DNA from: Bacillota bacterium
Lineage (GTDB): Bacteria > Bacillota > Clostridia > Lachnospirales > Bianqueaceae
Assembly (NCBI GenBank): GCA_017441925.1
Contig: JAFRUE010000004.1
Span: forward strand, 23,815-87,814
Length of the DNA stretch: 64,000 bases
Direction of reading: 5' to 3'
Shown here piece after piece: positions 53,547 to 62,340 of the stretch. Made by a program: the position numbers and the translations under genes. The notes beneath the pieces are model-generated. The model saw only the letters and a program-made list of their open reading frames with translations. It did no database searches and had not been told where the DNA came from. Within the stretch, counting starts at the first letter, position 1; every line of letters begins with the position of its first letter.

Positions 53547-55853
53547 TCAAAGTGTGACTTCCACGAGATGCTTTTTCCCGTCCCGGAAATCCGGCAGGTA
53601 ATTGCTCTGGATTGCCTCGCCGTCCACGGTAATTCCCGGTTTTCTGGTTCTGCGATATGTGATAGCGTAATCCGCGCCGCGAAAGCGCCGGGTCAGGCGT
53701 GCGCACTCCCAGTCGGCAGGGAAGGCGGGCTCGATACGCAGGCCTTCGTAATCCCGCTTCACGCCGAGGATACCCTCATATAAGCCCCGCAGCGACCAGG
53801 CCGAGGTGCCGGTAGTCCAGGACTGGTAGGAGCGTCCGTAGTACTTGGGGTGGGTGGAATAGCAGTTGGTAAAGACGTACGGCTCCGCGCCTGAATGGGA
53901 AGAGGGATTTTTCTCGCTGTCGGGCATGATCTTTTTGAGTGTCCGCAGCGCGTCGTCGCCGCGGCCCAGCTTACAGTCCATAAGGAGCTTGAAGGCGCTG
54001 GCGTGGCAGTAGACCCCGCCGTTTTCAAACAGCCCCGGCAGCATGCCGGACATGCGCCCCGCCATGGGGTCATAGCCCTGATAGGGCGGATCGTTTAGCG
54101 GGAAGCCGAAGTCCCGCTCCATGCCATCCACAGCCTTGAGCAGAGCAGAAAGCTTATCGGACTCGACCACATCGCCCAGCACCGCCCAGGTCTGGGCGTT
54201 GAGATAGATCTTGCTGCCGGAAGAGTCCTTCGATCCAATGTTCTCGGTCTCGGCCAGCGCCCGGCAGTACCAGCCGCCGTCCCAGGCGGAGCGGTTGATG
54301 ACCGCTTTCATATCCTCATAAGCGCGACGACAAAAGGCGGCGTAGTCCTCGTCTCCCAGCCAGCACATGAGCTGTTCCAGTTCACGGAGCGCCAGACAGA
54401 ACTGCTCGGAAAGCATAACGGATTCCGCCTCTTCTTCGCTCGGGAGGTTCAGCGCGTCGTTCCAGTCAGCAAAAAAGATGCGTACCAGGCCGTTTCTTCC
54501 ACGGTCGTCCAGCAGGCGCATAACGGCAGCCTTGACATGCTCCAAAACCGTGGCCTCGCCGCCGTCCTGCCATTGGATGGGGAGGTCGAGGATTGTCCGG
54601 TCGCCGGTCTCCTTGATGAGCTGGCACACCGCCCAGATGATCCAGAAGGGCTGGTCGGAATAGCGAGTGTCGTCGTAGGGATACCAGGTCAGTACCGCGT
54701 GGCCATCCTTAAACTGGTGGCGCAAACATTCCAGGATCTCCGCCTTGGCCTTCTCCGGGCGATAGTTCAAGAGCGCCACCGCGATCTGCAGGTTGTCCCG
54801 CACGCCCTTCTTGCCCACGATGCAGAAATCCACCTGCTTTTTGACCCAAGCGTTCATGATGGTGTTGAGCTTGGCATCCGGGGTGTGGACGGAGAGGCCG
54901 GCGTATTTCTCCCGGTAACGCGCCTCCGCGCGCCGCAGGGCGTCGGTCTGAGCGCTCTCATCGGTATAGTGTGCGGCGTTCTGCCGGGCTTCCGCAAGGG
55001 ATTCCGCCACGCCGAAAACCAGCCGGATCTCTTTGCGCTCGCCGGGCAGCAGCGTCAACTTGTGCTGCAGCACCGCGCCGGGGATAAATAGCGCCCCGTC
55101 GGAATCCGCGCAGTTCTCACCGGAAAGCAGACGCTTGGGCCGCTGATAAAGGGCTGTGGAGGCTGCGTCCGTCTCCGTGCGGGTGCTCAGAGTGCCGCAG
55201 AAGGCGGTCAGGTCGCCGTCATAGGCGAACACCGGCTCGGAGGAGGCGAGGTAGCCGTTGTAGCGCTTGTGCGGAGCGAAGGGGTGAGCGCTGCGGCAAT
55301 AGATCCCGTTCAGGCTCTCGTCAAAGCCCGTCTCAACGCTGCGGTACATCTCATAGTAGCGGGGATGGGAAAAGCCGTCCAGCGAAAAGCTCACCGTGGG
55401 GAAGACGCTGAACATCCGGGGGCTGTCGCTTCGGTTTTCCAGCCACAGCGTCCAGCACTCGCCGGTGAGATCGGCAGGTACAAAAATTCTCCATTCCGCC
55501 CGAATGCCGTCCTTGCTGGATTTCAGCGTCGTCTGACTGATGGCGTGAGTGCATCGGTAGTCCTCCACGCTCTCACACAGCGGCGCTTGGCCGATGTTCC
55601 AGCAGCTGCCGCTCTCCTCATCCCGGAGATAGACATAGCGGGCAGCGTCCCGGTTGAGCATACACATATCCGCTTTTTCATTCAGATAAGTGTTGCGCCC
55701 GTGCCCGGTCTGGGAGACCTGGGCGCAATAGCCCAGGTCGTTCCAGAGATAGTTGTACCAGTGGCGCGGTGTCTCGGGGTCGTGGATGACACATGCACCG
55801 TCTTCGGCAAATTCATACAGGGCCTTGCCGAGGGGCCCGATTTCCTTCGCCAT
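53547..55853 (-). CDS. GH94-family glycoside phosphorylase
   Basis: The ATG at 55853 is 1 bp past the stop of the upstream gene, with GAGGA upstream; a longer reading overlaps that gene. The 768-residue product has the GH94 layout: an N-terminal beta-sandwich (YNYLWNDLGYCAQVSQTGHGRN), the (alpha/alpha)6 barrel with catalytic Asp in FADWNDALN, and phosphate-binding NGGVYCHASA. The family phosphorolyses beta-linked disaccharides (cellobiose, chitobiose, laminaribiose and others), saving ATP. The acceptor sugar is unknown. Cytosolic. Confidence 0.87.
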   Translation of the reverse strand: MAKEIGPLGKALYEFAEDGACVIHDPETPRHWYNYLWNDLGYCAQVSQTGHGRNTYLNEKADMCMLNRDAARYVYLRDEESGSCWNIGQAPLCESVEDYRCTHAISQTTLKSSKDGIRAEWRIFVPADLTGECWTLWLENRSDSPRMFSVFPTVSFSLDGFSHPRYYEMYRSVETGFDESLNGIYCRSAHPFAPHKRYNGYLASSEPVFAYDGDLTAFCGTLSTRTETDAASTALYQRPKRLLSGENCADSDGALFIPGAVLQHKLTLLPGERKEIRLVFGVAESLAEARQNAAHYTDESAQTDALRRAEARYREKYAGLSVHTPDAKLNTIMNAWVKKQVDFCIVGKKGVRDNLQIAVALLNYRPEKAKAEILECLRHQFKDGHAVLTWYPYDDTRYSDQPFWIIWAVCQLIKETGDRTILDLPIQWQDGGEATVLEHVKAAVMRLLDDRGRNGLVRIFFADWNDALNLPSEEEAESVMLSEQFCLALRELEQLMCWLGDEDYAAFCRRAYEDMKAVINRSAWDGGWYCRALAETENIGSKDSSGSKIYLNAQTWAVLGDVVESDKLSALLKAVDGMERDFGFPLNDPPYQGYDPMAGRMSGMLPGLFENGGVYCHASAFKLLMDCKLGRGDDALRTLKKIMPDSEKNPSSHSGAEPYVFTNCYSTHPKYYGRSYQSWTTGTSAWSLRGLYEGILGVKRDYEGLRIEPAFPADWECARLTRRFRGADYAITYRRTRKPGITVDGEAIQSNYLPDFRDGKKHLVEVTL

Positions 55854-55854
55854 A

Positions 55855-58284
55855 TCAGTCCTCGATCGTGAGATGATACTGCACGCCGGGCAGGTCGCCC
55901 AACATGTTGAAGAACACACCGCCGTCGCGCTCTTCGCCCTGGATCTCGCCCAGTACCTTCCCCACGGGATCAAGCACGGTCAGCTTGGCAGCGGAAGCCT
56001 TCACAAAGAGGCTGCCCTCCAGGGTCTCGGCGTAGAGCTTGCCGTCCAGGCGTACCATGGTGAAGGACAGACCGGGCATCAGCTCCGGGCCGGGATTGTA
56101 GCTGGCCGCGTCCGTACCGGTGGTGCCGAGGGCAGTGAGGAGGAATTCCTTGGCGCTCTCGAGCTTGTCACAGCCCAGCGGCAGTAAAGCCAGGCTGATG
56201 CGCTCGTTGGCGGCCTTGACCGTGACCTTGTGGTCAAGGACTGTCTCCCGCTCCGGCGCGCCGCTGAAATAAGCGCAGTGCTCGCTGCGGATGGCAAAGC
56301 GGGCATGGTCGGGATCGAAGACGATCTCCCCGGTGTCGGAGACAAGCTTGCCGTCCACATAGCCGGTGCCCTCGTCCAGCACGCCCCAGGCCTTCATGGC
56401 CCGGTCACAGAGCGCGGCAAACTCCCGGTAGTCACCGTAATGGGAGGTCTCCGCAATGTTGTCAAACACCAGTGCGTTTTCGCCCAGATGCACGCCGGGC
56501 CGGACTTCCTCCGCGCCCTCGCCCCGTTTGGAGAGACGATCGCTGATTTCCCTGCGGAAAGGATCGGCATAAGGAGACCAGGTGTAGTAGATGCCGTGGG
56601 CAGCGTCGCCCAGGCCGTCACCGTTCAGGAAGCCCGCGTTGATCGCCACGTCGGCATCGCCCTGATAGGTCTCGCCCTTTTCCAGAAATACATTCCGGAA
56701 AGCGGTCATGTAGGGGAAGACGCACATGGGCATGGCGTTGAAGTTCGGCAAGGTCTTCCAGTCTCCCGGGGTGTAGACCACATCCACACGGTTCTTCGCG
56801 GTGGAGACCAGACCCTTGAGGAACAGGCTCGCCATAAAGCCCCACTGGGAGATCAGCGCAGGGTCGTTGTAAGCGTCAAAGACTGTCAGCACCTCGTCGG
56901 CGGGCTCGTCGTCCGGGTGCTCGGAGGTGTTGTAGTTGTAGAGGATCAAACCGTCCCAGTCGTTGAGGCAGGCATAGGCCACAGTGTGAACAAAGGCGGT
57001 GGAATGGAAGGGGTGCAGGGCGTATTCGTTCCACTCCGAGAGCATGAAGGGCTTGCCGCCCACAATGGCCACGGAAGCGAGGCTCAGCAGCGTGGTCGCC
57101 ATGGCGCCAGCGCCAAGCTGGACGGTCAGAGGATTGGCGGAGACATACTCCGCCGGGCCGTAGACCATGTACGTGTCGTTCTGTACCGGCAGCAGCGGAT
57201 GGTTGAAATAGGTGTTGTTCTCCATCAGGTCCCCGTCGGTGTGGCCGTAGACGTCCGCCGCCCCAGCCATCAGATTGCTGGCTACGATAGGGACCTTTAC
57301 CCCCAGCTCACGCAGATAGGCCTTGAAGTCCTGATAGAAGCCGCGGTTGACCTTGGCGCCGAATTCCATGAAGTCGGCGTAGCGGGCGGGGCCTTCAGCT
57401 GCGTCCCACTGGCCCATGGGCTCATTGACGGATTGATAGAAGCCGCCTTCGATCCCGCGCATGCCCTGCGCCGGGTCCTCGTCCTCGCCCAGAGCACAGA
57501 CGCCGTCCAGTGTCCAGGCCTTTTTGAGCTCCTCGCGGCTCTGATACTTCTCCAGCAGGAAGTCCCCGAAGCGTTTGGCGACCTCGTCGCGGTAGGGCTT
57601 CATGTCCTCACCCGCGTCGCTGCCGGTGTTGCCCTTGATGGCACTCTCTTCATTGTTCATCTGCACGGTGATGACCGCCGGGTCGTCCTTGATCGCGAGA
57701 CCGGTGTAGGGGTTCACATGGCACAGCAGCTCCCTTGCGTACTCCTTCTGCAGCTCGATGAGCCGGGCGTTATACATGGGATAGCGCTTCATGCAGGCGG
57801 GGATGGAGCCGGCGTAGTCGAGACCGTCGCCCTCCAGAAAAGCGCGGGCCACGATCAGGTCGATGTGCAAATAGATGCCTTTCTCCTTGAGCTTGGCAAA
57901 GAGGTAGTCGAAGCGATCCAGTCCCTCGGGGTTAAAGAGACGGCTGCTGCCCTTGTCATAGTCGAGCAGCGGCGCTTCCCTGCAGCTGGACCAATTCCCC
58001 GCGCCGTCTCCGATGGGGGCGTCCGCCGCGTGGAGGCGGATCACGTTCACGCCCATGCTGGCAAAACGAGCGGCCAGCTTCTCCGCGTCCTCGTGAGTGG
58101 GGGTGTTGGAGCGGGTGGCGATGTTGAAGCCCAGAAAGCGGGCCCGCTTGCCGTCTTCAAAATAGAGATGCCCGTCCTTGACCTGCACAAAGCCGTGGCA
58201 GCCGGCGGGAGCCTCCAGCAAGTGGGAAAAGTTCAATACACCGCGGTTGACCTCTGTGGGAGAGATACGAATATTCTGCTTCAT
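55855..58284 (-). CDS. Clan GH-A glycoside hydrolase (cellulase-fold)
   Basis: The 809-residue protein has a TIM-barrel core with the acid/base Glu in the asparagine-glutamate pair TVQMNNEES near 206 and the nucleophile Glu in FMLSEWNEY near 425. The N-terminal FLGFNIATRSNTP and IRLHAAD segments resemble GH5-like enzymes. The C-terminal 250 residues are beta-rich. It is likely a beta-mannosidase, beta-glucosidase or endoglucanase type; I cannot fix the family. No signal peptide. First gene of the left-going operon, with AGGAGG. Confidence 0.78.
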   Translation of the reverse strand: MKQNIRISPTEVNRGVLNFSHLLEAPAGCHGFVQVKDGHLYFEDGKRARFLGFNIATRSNTPTHEDAEKLAARFASMGVNVIRLHAADAPIGDGAGNWSSCREAPLLDYDKGSSRLFNPEGLDRFDYLFAKLKEKGIYLHIDLIVARAFLEGDGLDYAGSIPACMKRYPMYNARLIELQKEYARELLCHVNPYTGLAIKDDPAVITVQMNNEESAIKGNTGSDAGEDMKPYRDEVAKRFGDFLLEKYQSREELKKAWTLDGVCALGEDEDPAQGMRGIEGGFYQSVNEPMGQWDAAEGPARYADFMEFGAKVNRGFYQDFKAYLRELGVKVPIVASNLMAGAADVYGHTDGDLMENNTYFNHPLLPVQNDTYMVYGPAEYVSANPLTVQLGAGAMATTLLSLASVAIVGGKPFMLSEWNEYALHPFHSTAFVHTVAYACLNDWDGLILYNYNTSEHPDDEPADEVLTVFDAYNDPALISQWGFMASLFLKGLVSTAKNRVDVVYTPGDWKTLPNFNAMPMCVFPYMTAFRNVFLEKGETYQGDADVAINAGFLNGDGLGDAAHGIYYTWSPYADPFRREISDRLSKRGEGAEEVRPGVHLGENALVFDNIAETSHYGDYREFAALCDRAMKAWGVLDEGTGYVDGKLVSDTGEIVFDPDHARFAIRSEHCAYFSGAPERETVLDHKVTVKAANERISLALLPLGCDKLESAKEFLLTALGTTGTDAASYNPGPELMPGLSFTMVRLDGKLYAETLEGSLFVKASAAKLTVLDPVGKVLGEIQGEERDGGVFFNMLGDLPGVQYHLTIED

Positions 58285-58316
58285 GATCTACGCCTCCTAT
58301 ATTGTTCTTTGATCTT

Positions 58317-58369
58317 ACTTTAGCAAAAGCCGTCTGTGTTTGATTGCATTATCCTGCTTGGAATTGTAA
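58317..58369. promoter_or_regulatory. Putative AraC-type operator between the GH operon and the regulator
   Basis: The 26-bp box at 58344-58369 is 21 bp from a minus-strand -10-like TAAAGT (58322-58317), the same geometry as at 53514. It also lies 60-85 bp before the regulator ATG, so it could serve both directions. Confidence 0.68.
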
Positions 58370-58428
58370 ATTTCCGCTTGCTTTTCTGTTACTTCGGCCA
58401 TATACTGAACTCAAAGGGAGGCGTTATC

Positions 58429-59616
58429 ATGGACTATATTTCCTTCAGCAAAAAGTTTTTCTCCGCCACCGGTATTCCGGTGAATCTCCTGTATGAGGGC
58501 CGCCCGGTCTATTCCGCTTTGGGAGAATTGCTTTCCTTCCAGCCTAAAGAAAGCTGGAAGGTCTATCCGCCCTCCCGCAACCCGGAATTTTCCGCCATCA
58601 ATCCGGATCTGGAGTACGGTCATGTGCGTATCGAGGGTACAGGCTACGACCTGTTTCTCGGTCCGGTGTTCACCTCCCCGGTTACGGAGGACCTGGTACG
58701 GGCGTTTCTGGCCGATGCCAAAACCCCGCCAGAATACTGGGAGGCGGTAACGGAGCTTTTATACTCCATCCCCATCGGCAGCCACCCCCAGTTCATCCGT
58801 TATCTGCTTTTTCTGCATCTGTGTCTCAACCATGAGGAGGCGGAGGTGGAGGATTTCTACGTGGAGCCGGAGGCAAGCACAGCCGAACGAGGTGCCAAAT
58901 TTCTCGACACTGCTGTGGAAGCCAAGGAGAACGAGCAGCATCGCAATTCCTTCGCATTTGAGATGGAGCTGTATCACCGCATTGCGGAGGGAGACCCCAA
59001 CAAGCTCAAGCGCTTTCTGGAGCAGACCCAGCAATTCCCCGATGAAGGGAAAACCGCCCACAGTCCGCTGCGCCATGCCAAGAACACATTCATCGCCGTA
59101 GCAGCCAAGGTGGGCGTCCTGGCAGCCATCCCCGGCGGCATGGACGCCGAGCGGGTGTATCAGCTCACCGACCTCTACATGATGGAGTGCGAGCAGATGC
59201 AGACCATTGAGAAAATCCACCGGCTTCAATACATCATGCTGATGGATTTCTGTGAGCGCTGCGGCGCGGCGAAGCTCCCCAAGGGCATATCCCAGGAGAT
59301 CTACCGCTGCATGACCTATATACAAAGCCACACCAACGCCCCCATTGGGGTCGAAGATGTGGCTGAGGAGATCCACCGCTCCAGCTCTTACCTGATGCGC
59401 CGCTTCAAGGCGGAGCTTGGCATGAGCGTAGGTGACTATATTACCAAATGCAAACTGGACGAGGCTTGCGATCTTCTGACCTACGGCAACCGGAGCCTTG
59501 CCGAGATCAGCGCGTATCTGGGCTATTCCAGCCAGAGTTATTTTCAGAATGTGTTCAAAAAGCAGTTTGGTATCACGCCGATGCAGTATCGAAAGGAAAA
59601 CAGGAAAGCGATCTAA
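58429..59616 (+). CDS. AraC-family transcriptional regulator of the glycan cluster
   Basis: The ATG at 58429 follows AAAGGGAGGCG, giving 395 residues. Residues 1-285 form a sensory domain without a membrane segment. Residues 290-390 are the two-helix-turn-helix AraC domain (VAEEIHRSSSYLMRRFKAELGMSVG; LAEISAYLGYSSQSYFQNVFKKQFG). It diverges from the GH operon. The two shared boxes at 53514 and 58344 are its probable binding sites, with activation by an intracellular sugar. Confidence 0.88.
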   Translation: MDYISFSKKFFSATGIPVNLLYEGRPVYSALGELLSFQPKESWKVYPPSRNPEFSAINPDLEYGHVRIEGTGYDLFLGPVFTSPVTEDLVRAFLADAKTPPEYWEAVTELLYSIPIGSHPQFIRYLLFLHLCLNHEEAEVEDFYVEPEASTAERGAKFLDTAVEAKENEQHRNSFAFEMELYHRIAEGDPNKLKRFLEQTQQFPDEGKTAHSPLRHAKNTFIAVAAKVGVLAAIPGGMDAERVYQLTDLYMMECEQMQTIEKIHRLQYIMLMDFCERCGAAKLPKGISQEIYRCMTYIQSHTNAPIGVEDVAEEIHRSSSYLMRRFKAELGMSVGDYITKCKLDEACDLLTYGNRSLAEISAYLGYSSQSYFQNVFKKQFGITPMQYRKENRKAI

Positions 59617-59639
59617 CGGTAAGCGTCTGTTACAATGCT

Positions 59640-59788
59640 TGTCCATTGATTTCTTAATAATCGAATACAACAATAAAGTCAGGAACCTGTTTCATATCGC
59701 TGAGTTTGCGGAACGTATGGAAAAGTGTGGAGCAAAGGTGGAACCTGTGGATCGAATCAACACAAAAATAAAGGAGATTGCGCGATGA
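59640..59788 (+). pseudogene. Truncated mobile-element ORF (3' end only)
   Basis: Between the AraC gene and the next ORF an open frame encodes LFHIAEFAERMEKCGAKVEP and ends INTKIKEIAR at a TGA overlapping the following ATG (ATGA, 59785). That coupling suggests a real gene whose front was lost when the glycan island joined the element. I do not recognise the family. Confidence 0.45.
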
Positions 59789-60156
59789 ATCAAAAAACAG
59801 ATGTTTTGAATTATTTGAAAGGTAATCATAGAGGCGAAGAGCAGGCTGTTTCCAGCAAAGAACTGGAGCAGCTTTTTTCTTTAGAAGGCAGATCTGTAAG
59901 AAGGATCATCAGTGCACTGCGGCAGGAAGGCCATCCGATCTGCAGCAGTCAGAAGGGCTATTATTATGCGGCCTCGCAGCAGGAGATCAATGAGACGATC
60001 GCAAGACTGAATGAATTTGTTACAGGTATCTCAAATTCCAGGACGGGGTTGCTTTTTGCAAAGGCGAGCCAGAATTATCCAACTATCGAGATTACGATTC
60101 GAGTCAAGGAGGAACGAGATGGACCTGACATGCAGGTTAGTAAACTTCATTATTGA
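59785..60156 (+). CDS. Small helix-turn-helix protein of a mobile element
   Basis: 123 residues. The first 70 look like a winged helix (SSKELEQLFSLEGRSVRRIISALRQEG, then a KGYYYA wing). The rest is helical and unrecognised. AAGGAG precedes the ATG. It overlaps the next ORF by 38 bp. It sits in a string of small overlapping genes like those of conjugative elements. Confidence 0.65.
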   Translation: MNQKTDVLNYLKGNHRGEEQAVSSKELEQLFSLEGRSVRRIISALRQEGHPICSSQKGYYYAASQQEINETIARLNEFVTGISNSRTGLLFAKASQNYPTIEITIRVKEERDGPDMQVSKLHY

Positions 60157-60424
60157 GATTGATCCTTACGAATATCGGAATGGTCTCGATGAAAATGAAA
60201 CAGATCAAGATATGATAGACCAATATCGGGAACTGTTGAAGAATCCATTACTGATCAGAAGTGCGATAGATATGTTGGAAGAAATGATGAAAAATGGCAC
60301 CTTGGATGAATCAAATATTGAAGAACGTAAAGAATGTAAAAGTCTTATAGAAGAATTATCTCGGCTTTATAGGGAAACTGTTACAGTACAAAGCAGAAAG
60401 ATTGCGGAAAGGAGTGCCCGATGA
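60119..60424 (+). CDS. Hypothetical small mobile-element protein
   Basis: The ATG at 60119 follows AAGGAGG. The 101 residues are largely helical and acidic in the middle (LLKNPLLIRSAIDMLEEMMKNG), with a basic C-terminus. I do not recognise it. It overlaps the following 30-codon ORF by ATGA. Confidence 0.65.
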   Translation: MDLTCRLVNFIIEIDPYEYRNGLDENETDQDMIDQYRELLKNPLLIRSAIDMLEEMMKNGTLDESNIEERKECKSLIEELSRLYRETVTVQSRKIAERSAR

Positions 60425-60513
60425 AGAAGGAAATCATTTTTATCGATGATGAGACCTTGACACCGGAGGAATGGGAGGCGATCGCCGATGAGCAGACCGA
60501 AGAACAAGGATGA
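60421..60513 (+). CDS. Very small coupled ORF (30 residues)
   Basis: MKKEIIFIDDETLTPEEWEA opens a 30-residue acidic peptide. Its ATG overlaps the previous stop (ATGA), and its 3' end overlaps the start of the ArdC-like gene by 26 bp. The packing on both sides argues that it is translated. Confidence 0.5.
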   Translation: MKKEIIFIDDETLTPEEWEAIADEQTEEQG

Positions 60514-60889
60514 GTACCGCCAGGAAATGGCGGAAGCATTTGCCCAGGTTTTAGAGGAAAAAGGCCTTGAGTGGCGAAAAGAATGGACAGGGAGCGGAGG
60601 CAGTGCTCCGCATAACGGGATCACTAAGGCCTGCTATCGCGGCAGCAATGCCTTCTGGCTGAGCCTGGTCGCCATGATGAAGGGTTATTCGGACCCACGC
60701 TGGGTGACGATGGTTCAGATCATGGATAAGGATTCCAAATATCATCCGAAGGAGAAGTGGCATTTGAAAGCAGGCTCCAAAGCGACTTGCGTGGAATATT
60801 GGTATCCCTTTGACCTGAAGGATAAGAAGGCACTGACCTGAGATCAGTATAAACAGGAAATACAAAGCGGCCGCCGGGCAGGTGAGTAA
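60488..60889 (+). pseudogene. N-terminal piece of an ArdC-like antirestriction gene
   Basis: Residues 1-117 match the ArdC N-terminal ssDNA-binding domain: HNGITKACYRGSNAFWLS, DPRWVTMVQI and a KAGSKATCVEYWYPF strand. At 60839-60841 a TGA stands where the family has Trp (KKALT-W). In the same frame DQYKQEIQSGRRAGE continues to a TAA at 60887. The metalloprotease-like C-terminal part is missing; a related piece lies at 63369. So the gene is truncated and carries a nonsense change. Confidence 0.75.
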
Positions 60890-60914
60890 ATCTGTATTTA
60901 TTCATCTGCCCTTT
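60876..60914. terminator. Large inverted repeat at the module junction, likely terminator
   Basis: Arms at 60876-60891 and 60896-60911 pair over 16 bp with two G-T wobbles and a CTGT loop, beginning GGGCAG and ending CTGCCC, then TTT. It lies where the ArdC-like sequence stops and the TetR module begins. Confidence 0.6.
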
Positions 60915-60940
60915 CCATATCTTGTTTCGATAGACAAAAG

Positions 60941-61522
60941 TCAGTCGATAATCGGCTTTTTACCCGGGGACTGGAGCAGGATCCGGGCGAATAATTCCGC
61001 AGCCTTCTCTTCCGATAAGCCCTCATCCAGGATCCATTTGATGATGAAAGCAGCCATGCCTGCAGATTGGAATTCATAATAGAGCCGGAGCTCTGCCGAA
61101 TCTTTCATATCAAAGAATGAAAGGGCATTTGTCAGGTTTTGACCGAAGATGAGGTCTGTCAGCTGCCTGAGGAATATTCCGTCATCTCTCTTCAGCATGA
61201 CATAGATCAGTTCCCTGACTTCTGAAACTCCTTCAACAATGTGTTTTGCATAGGAAGCGATCGTCTTATCATTGACTGCAGAGGCGTCCTGGATGATCGG
61301 CATAAGTGAATCACGTATTCCTTCAGTGGCTCTGGCTACCATTTGGTCATACAGATCCTCTTTATACCCATAATGCTGGTAAAAGGCATTGCGGCTTATG
61401 CCGGCTTTATCGCAGATTTCCTTTACGGTGATTTCTTTTAATTCCTTTGTGTCCAGTAGTTCAAGGAGTGCATTTTGAAGCCGTTCCTGGGTTTTCAGGA
61501 TTCTGAGATCGGTAAAGTTCAT
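60941..61522 (-). CDS. TetR-family transcriptional regulator
   Basis: 193 residues. The N-terminal DNA-binding region has TVKEICDKAGISRNAFYQHYGYKEDLYDQM (about 33-62), the TetR signature, and the rest is a helical ligand-binding domain. AGGAGG precedes the ATG. It diverges from the ferritin-like gene. A perfect palindrome (61543-61556) lies just before its own ribosome site, so it probably represses itself and the redox module. Confidence 0.88.
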   Translation of the reverse strand: MNFTDLRILKTQERLQNALLELLDTKELKEITVKEICDKAGISRNAFYQHYGYKEDLYDQMVARATEGIRDSLMPIIQDASAVNDKTIASYAKHIVEGVSEVRELIYVMLKRDDGIFLRQLTDLIFGQNLTNALSFFDMKDSAELRLYYEFQSAGMAAFIIKWILDEGLSEEKAAELFARILLQSPGKKPIID

Positions 61523-61542
61523 GGATTCCTCCTGTACATAAA

Positions 61543-61613
61543 ATGACAGCTGTCATATTACAGGACCGTACAAACGTGATTGTAAATTGATAACAAAATA
61601 TGACAGGTGTAAT
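61543..61613. promoter_or_regulatory. Two TetR operators and the ferritin-like gene promoter
   Basis: ATGACAGCTGTCAT (61543-61556) is a perfect palindrome, and ATGACAGGTGTAAT (61600-61613) is a close copy. The second overlaps a plus-strand promoter made of TTGATA (61587-61592), 17-bp spacer and TAATAT (61610-61615), so bound repressor would block it. Confidence 0.75.
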
Positions 61614-61670
61614 ATTATGGTAGCACAAGTCATTTGGACTGGCAATACAAAATCACAGGAGGTTTCAGTT

Positions 61671-62132
61671 ATGACATTTGATGAGAAAATTAAGGCGCTC
61701 AACGATCTGGCGATTGCATGGTATTCCACATCTCAGGCAGACTCTATCCATGAGGCTATATTCCGTGGTCAGGGCTATGGCAAATTTGCGGACCACTGCA
61801 AGGAAGAGGCTGAGGAAGAACTGGAAGAGGCAAAGAAGTGCACGGCAAGGATCATTGCACTTGGCGGCAAGCCCGAGTTTGGTTTTGTATCGCAGGAGAT
61901 CCATTATGATCCCAAGGAGCTTCTGGAACAATGGTATAAAGAGTTTACTGAAGGCGGTATCGAATCCATGAACAAACTGGCATGCAGCCTCGCAGATGAC
62001 GCAGTTACCAGAAAGATGGTAGAGGAATTTGTGGCAGGTGAAGAAGAACACTGTGGATGGGTTGCGCAGCATCTTGCTATCATTGAGAAGCTTGGTTATG
62101 ACAACTACCTTCTTGAGATGATGGACATTTAA
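61671..62132 (+). CDS. Ferritin-like diiron-family protein
   Basis: 153 residues, ATG after AGGAGG. Four-helix ferritin-like pattern with possible metal ligands in [34 protein letters not shown] and GEEEHCGW. It may be related to bacterioferritin/rubrerythrin proteins that reduce peroxide or store iron, but it lacks its own rubredoxin domain, which is supplied by the next gene. Function is inferred from fold and neighbours. Confidence 0.7.
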   Translation: MTFDEKIKALNDLAIAWYSTSQADSIHEAIFRGQGYGKFADHCKEEAEEELEEAKKCTARIIALGGKPEFGFVSQEIHYDPKELLEQWYKEFTEGGIESMNKLACSLADDAVTRKMVEEFVAGEEEHCGWVAQHLAIIEKLGYDNYLLEMMDI

Positions 62133-62143
62133 GGAATCTGCTC

Positions 62144-62317
62144 ATGAAACCTGTCGAAGGCGGTAAATACAAATGTGCAAAGTGCAGCTATGTCTATGAT
62201 CCTGAGAGGGGAGAACCTAAGCACGGTACAGAGCCGGGGACAAAGTTCAAGGATCTTCCTGACAATTGGAGATGCCCACGCTGCCGAAAAGGCAAGGATT
62301 TGTTCAGACCGGTTTGA
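62144..62317 (+). CDS. Rubredoxin
   Basis: 57 residues with the two metal knuckles [12 protein letters not shown] and [11 protein letters not shown] (four Cys binding one iron). AAGGA precedes the ATG, 11 bp after the ferritin-like gene. A small cytosolic electron carrier, here presumably feeding the ferritin-like protein or the next enzyme. Confidence 0.92.
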   Translation: MKPVEGGKYKCAKCSYVYDPERGEPKHGTEPGTKFKDLPDNWRCPRCRKGKDLFRPV

Positions 62318-62340
62318 CTTTGAAAGGAGATATATATCGT

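Noticed and set aside
45272..58323. Very long open frames on the plus strand opposite the glycan genes (for example 45272-47356, 49343-51313, 56230-58323)
   Set aside because: They are antisense shadows of GC-rich glycosidase genes with clear family motifs; the plus-strand products lack recognisable domains or ribosome sites.
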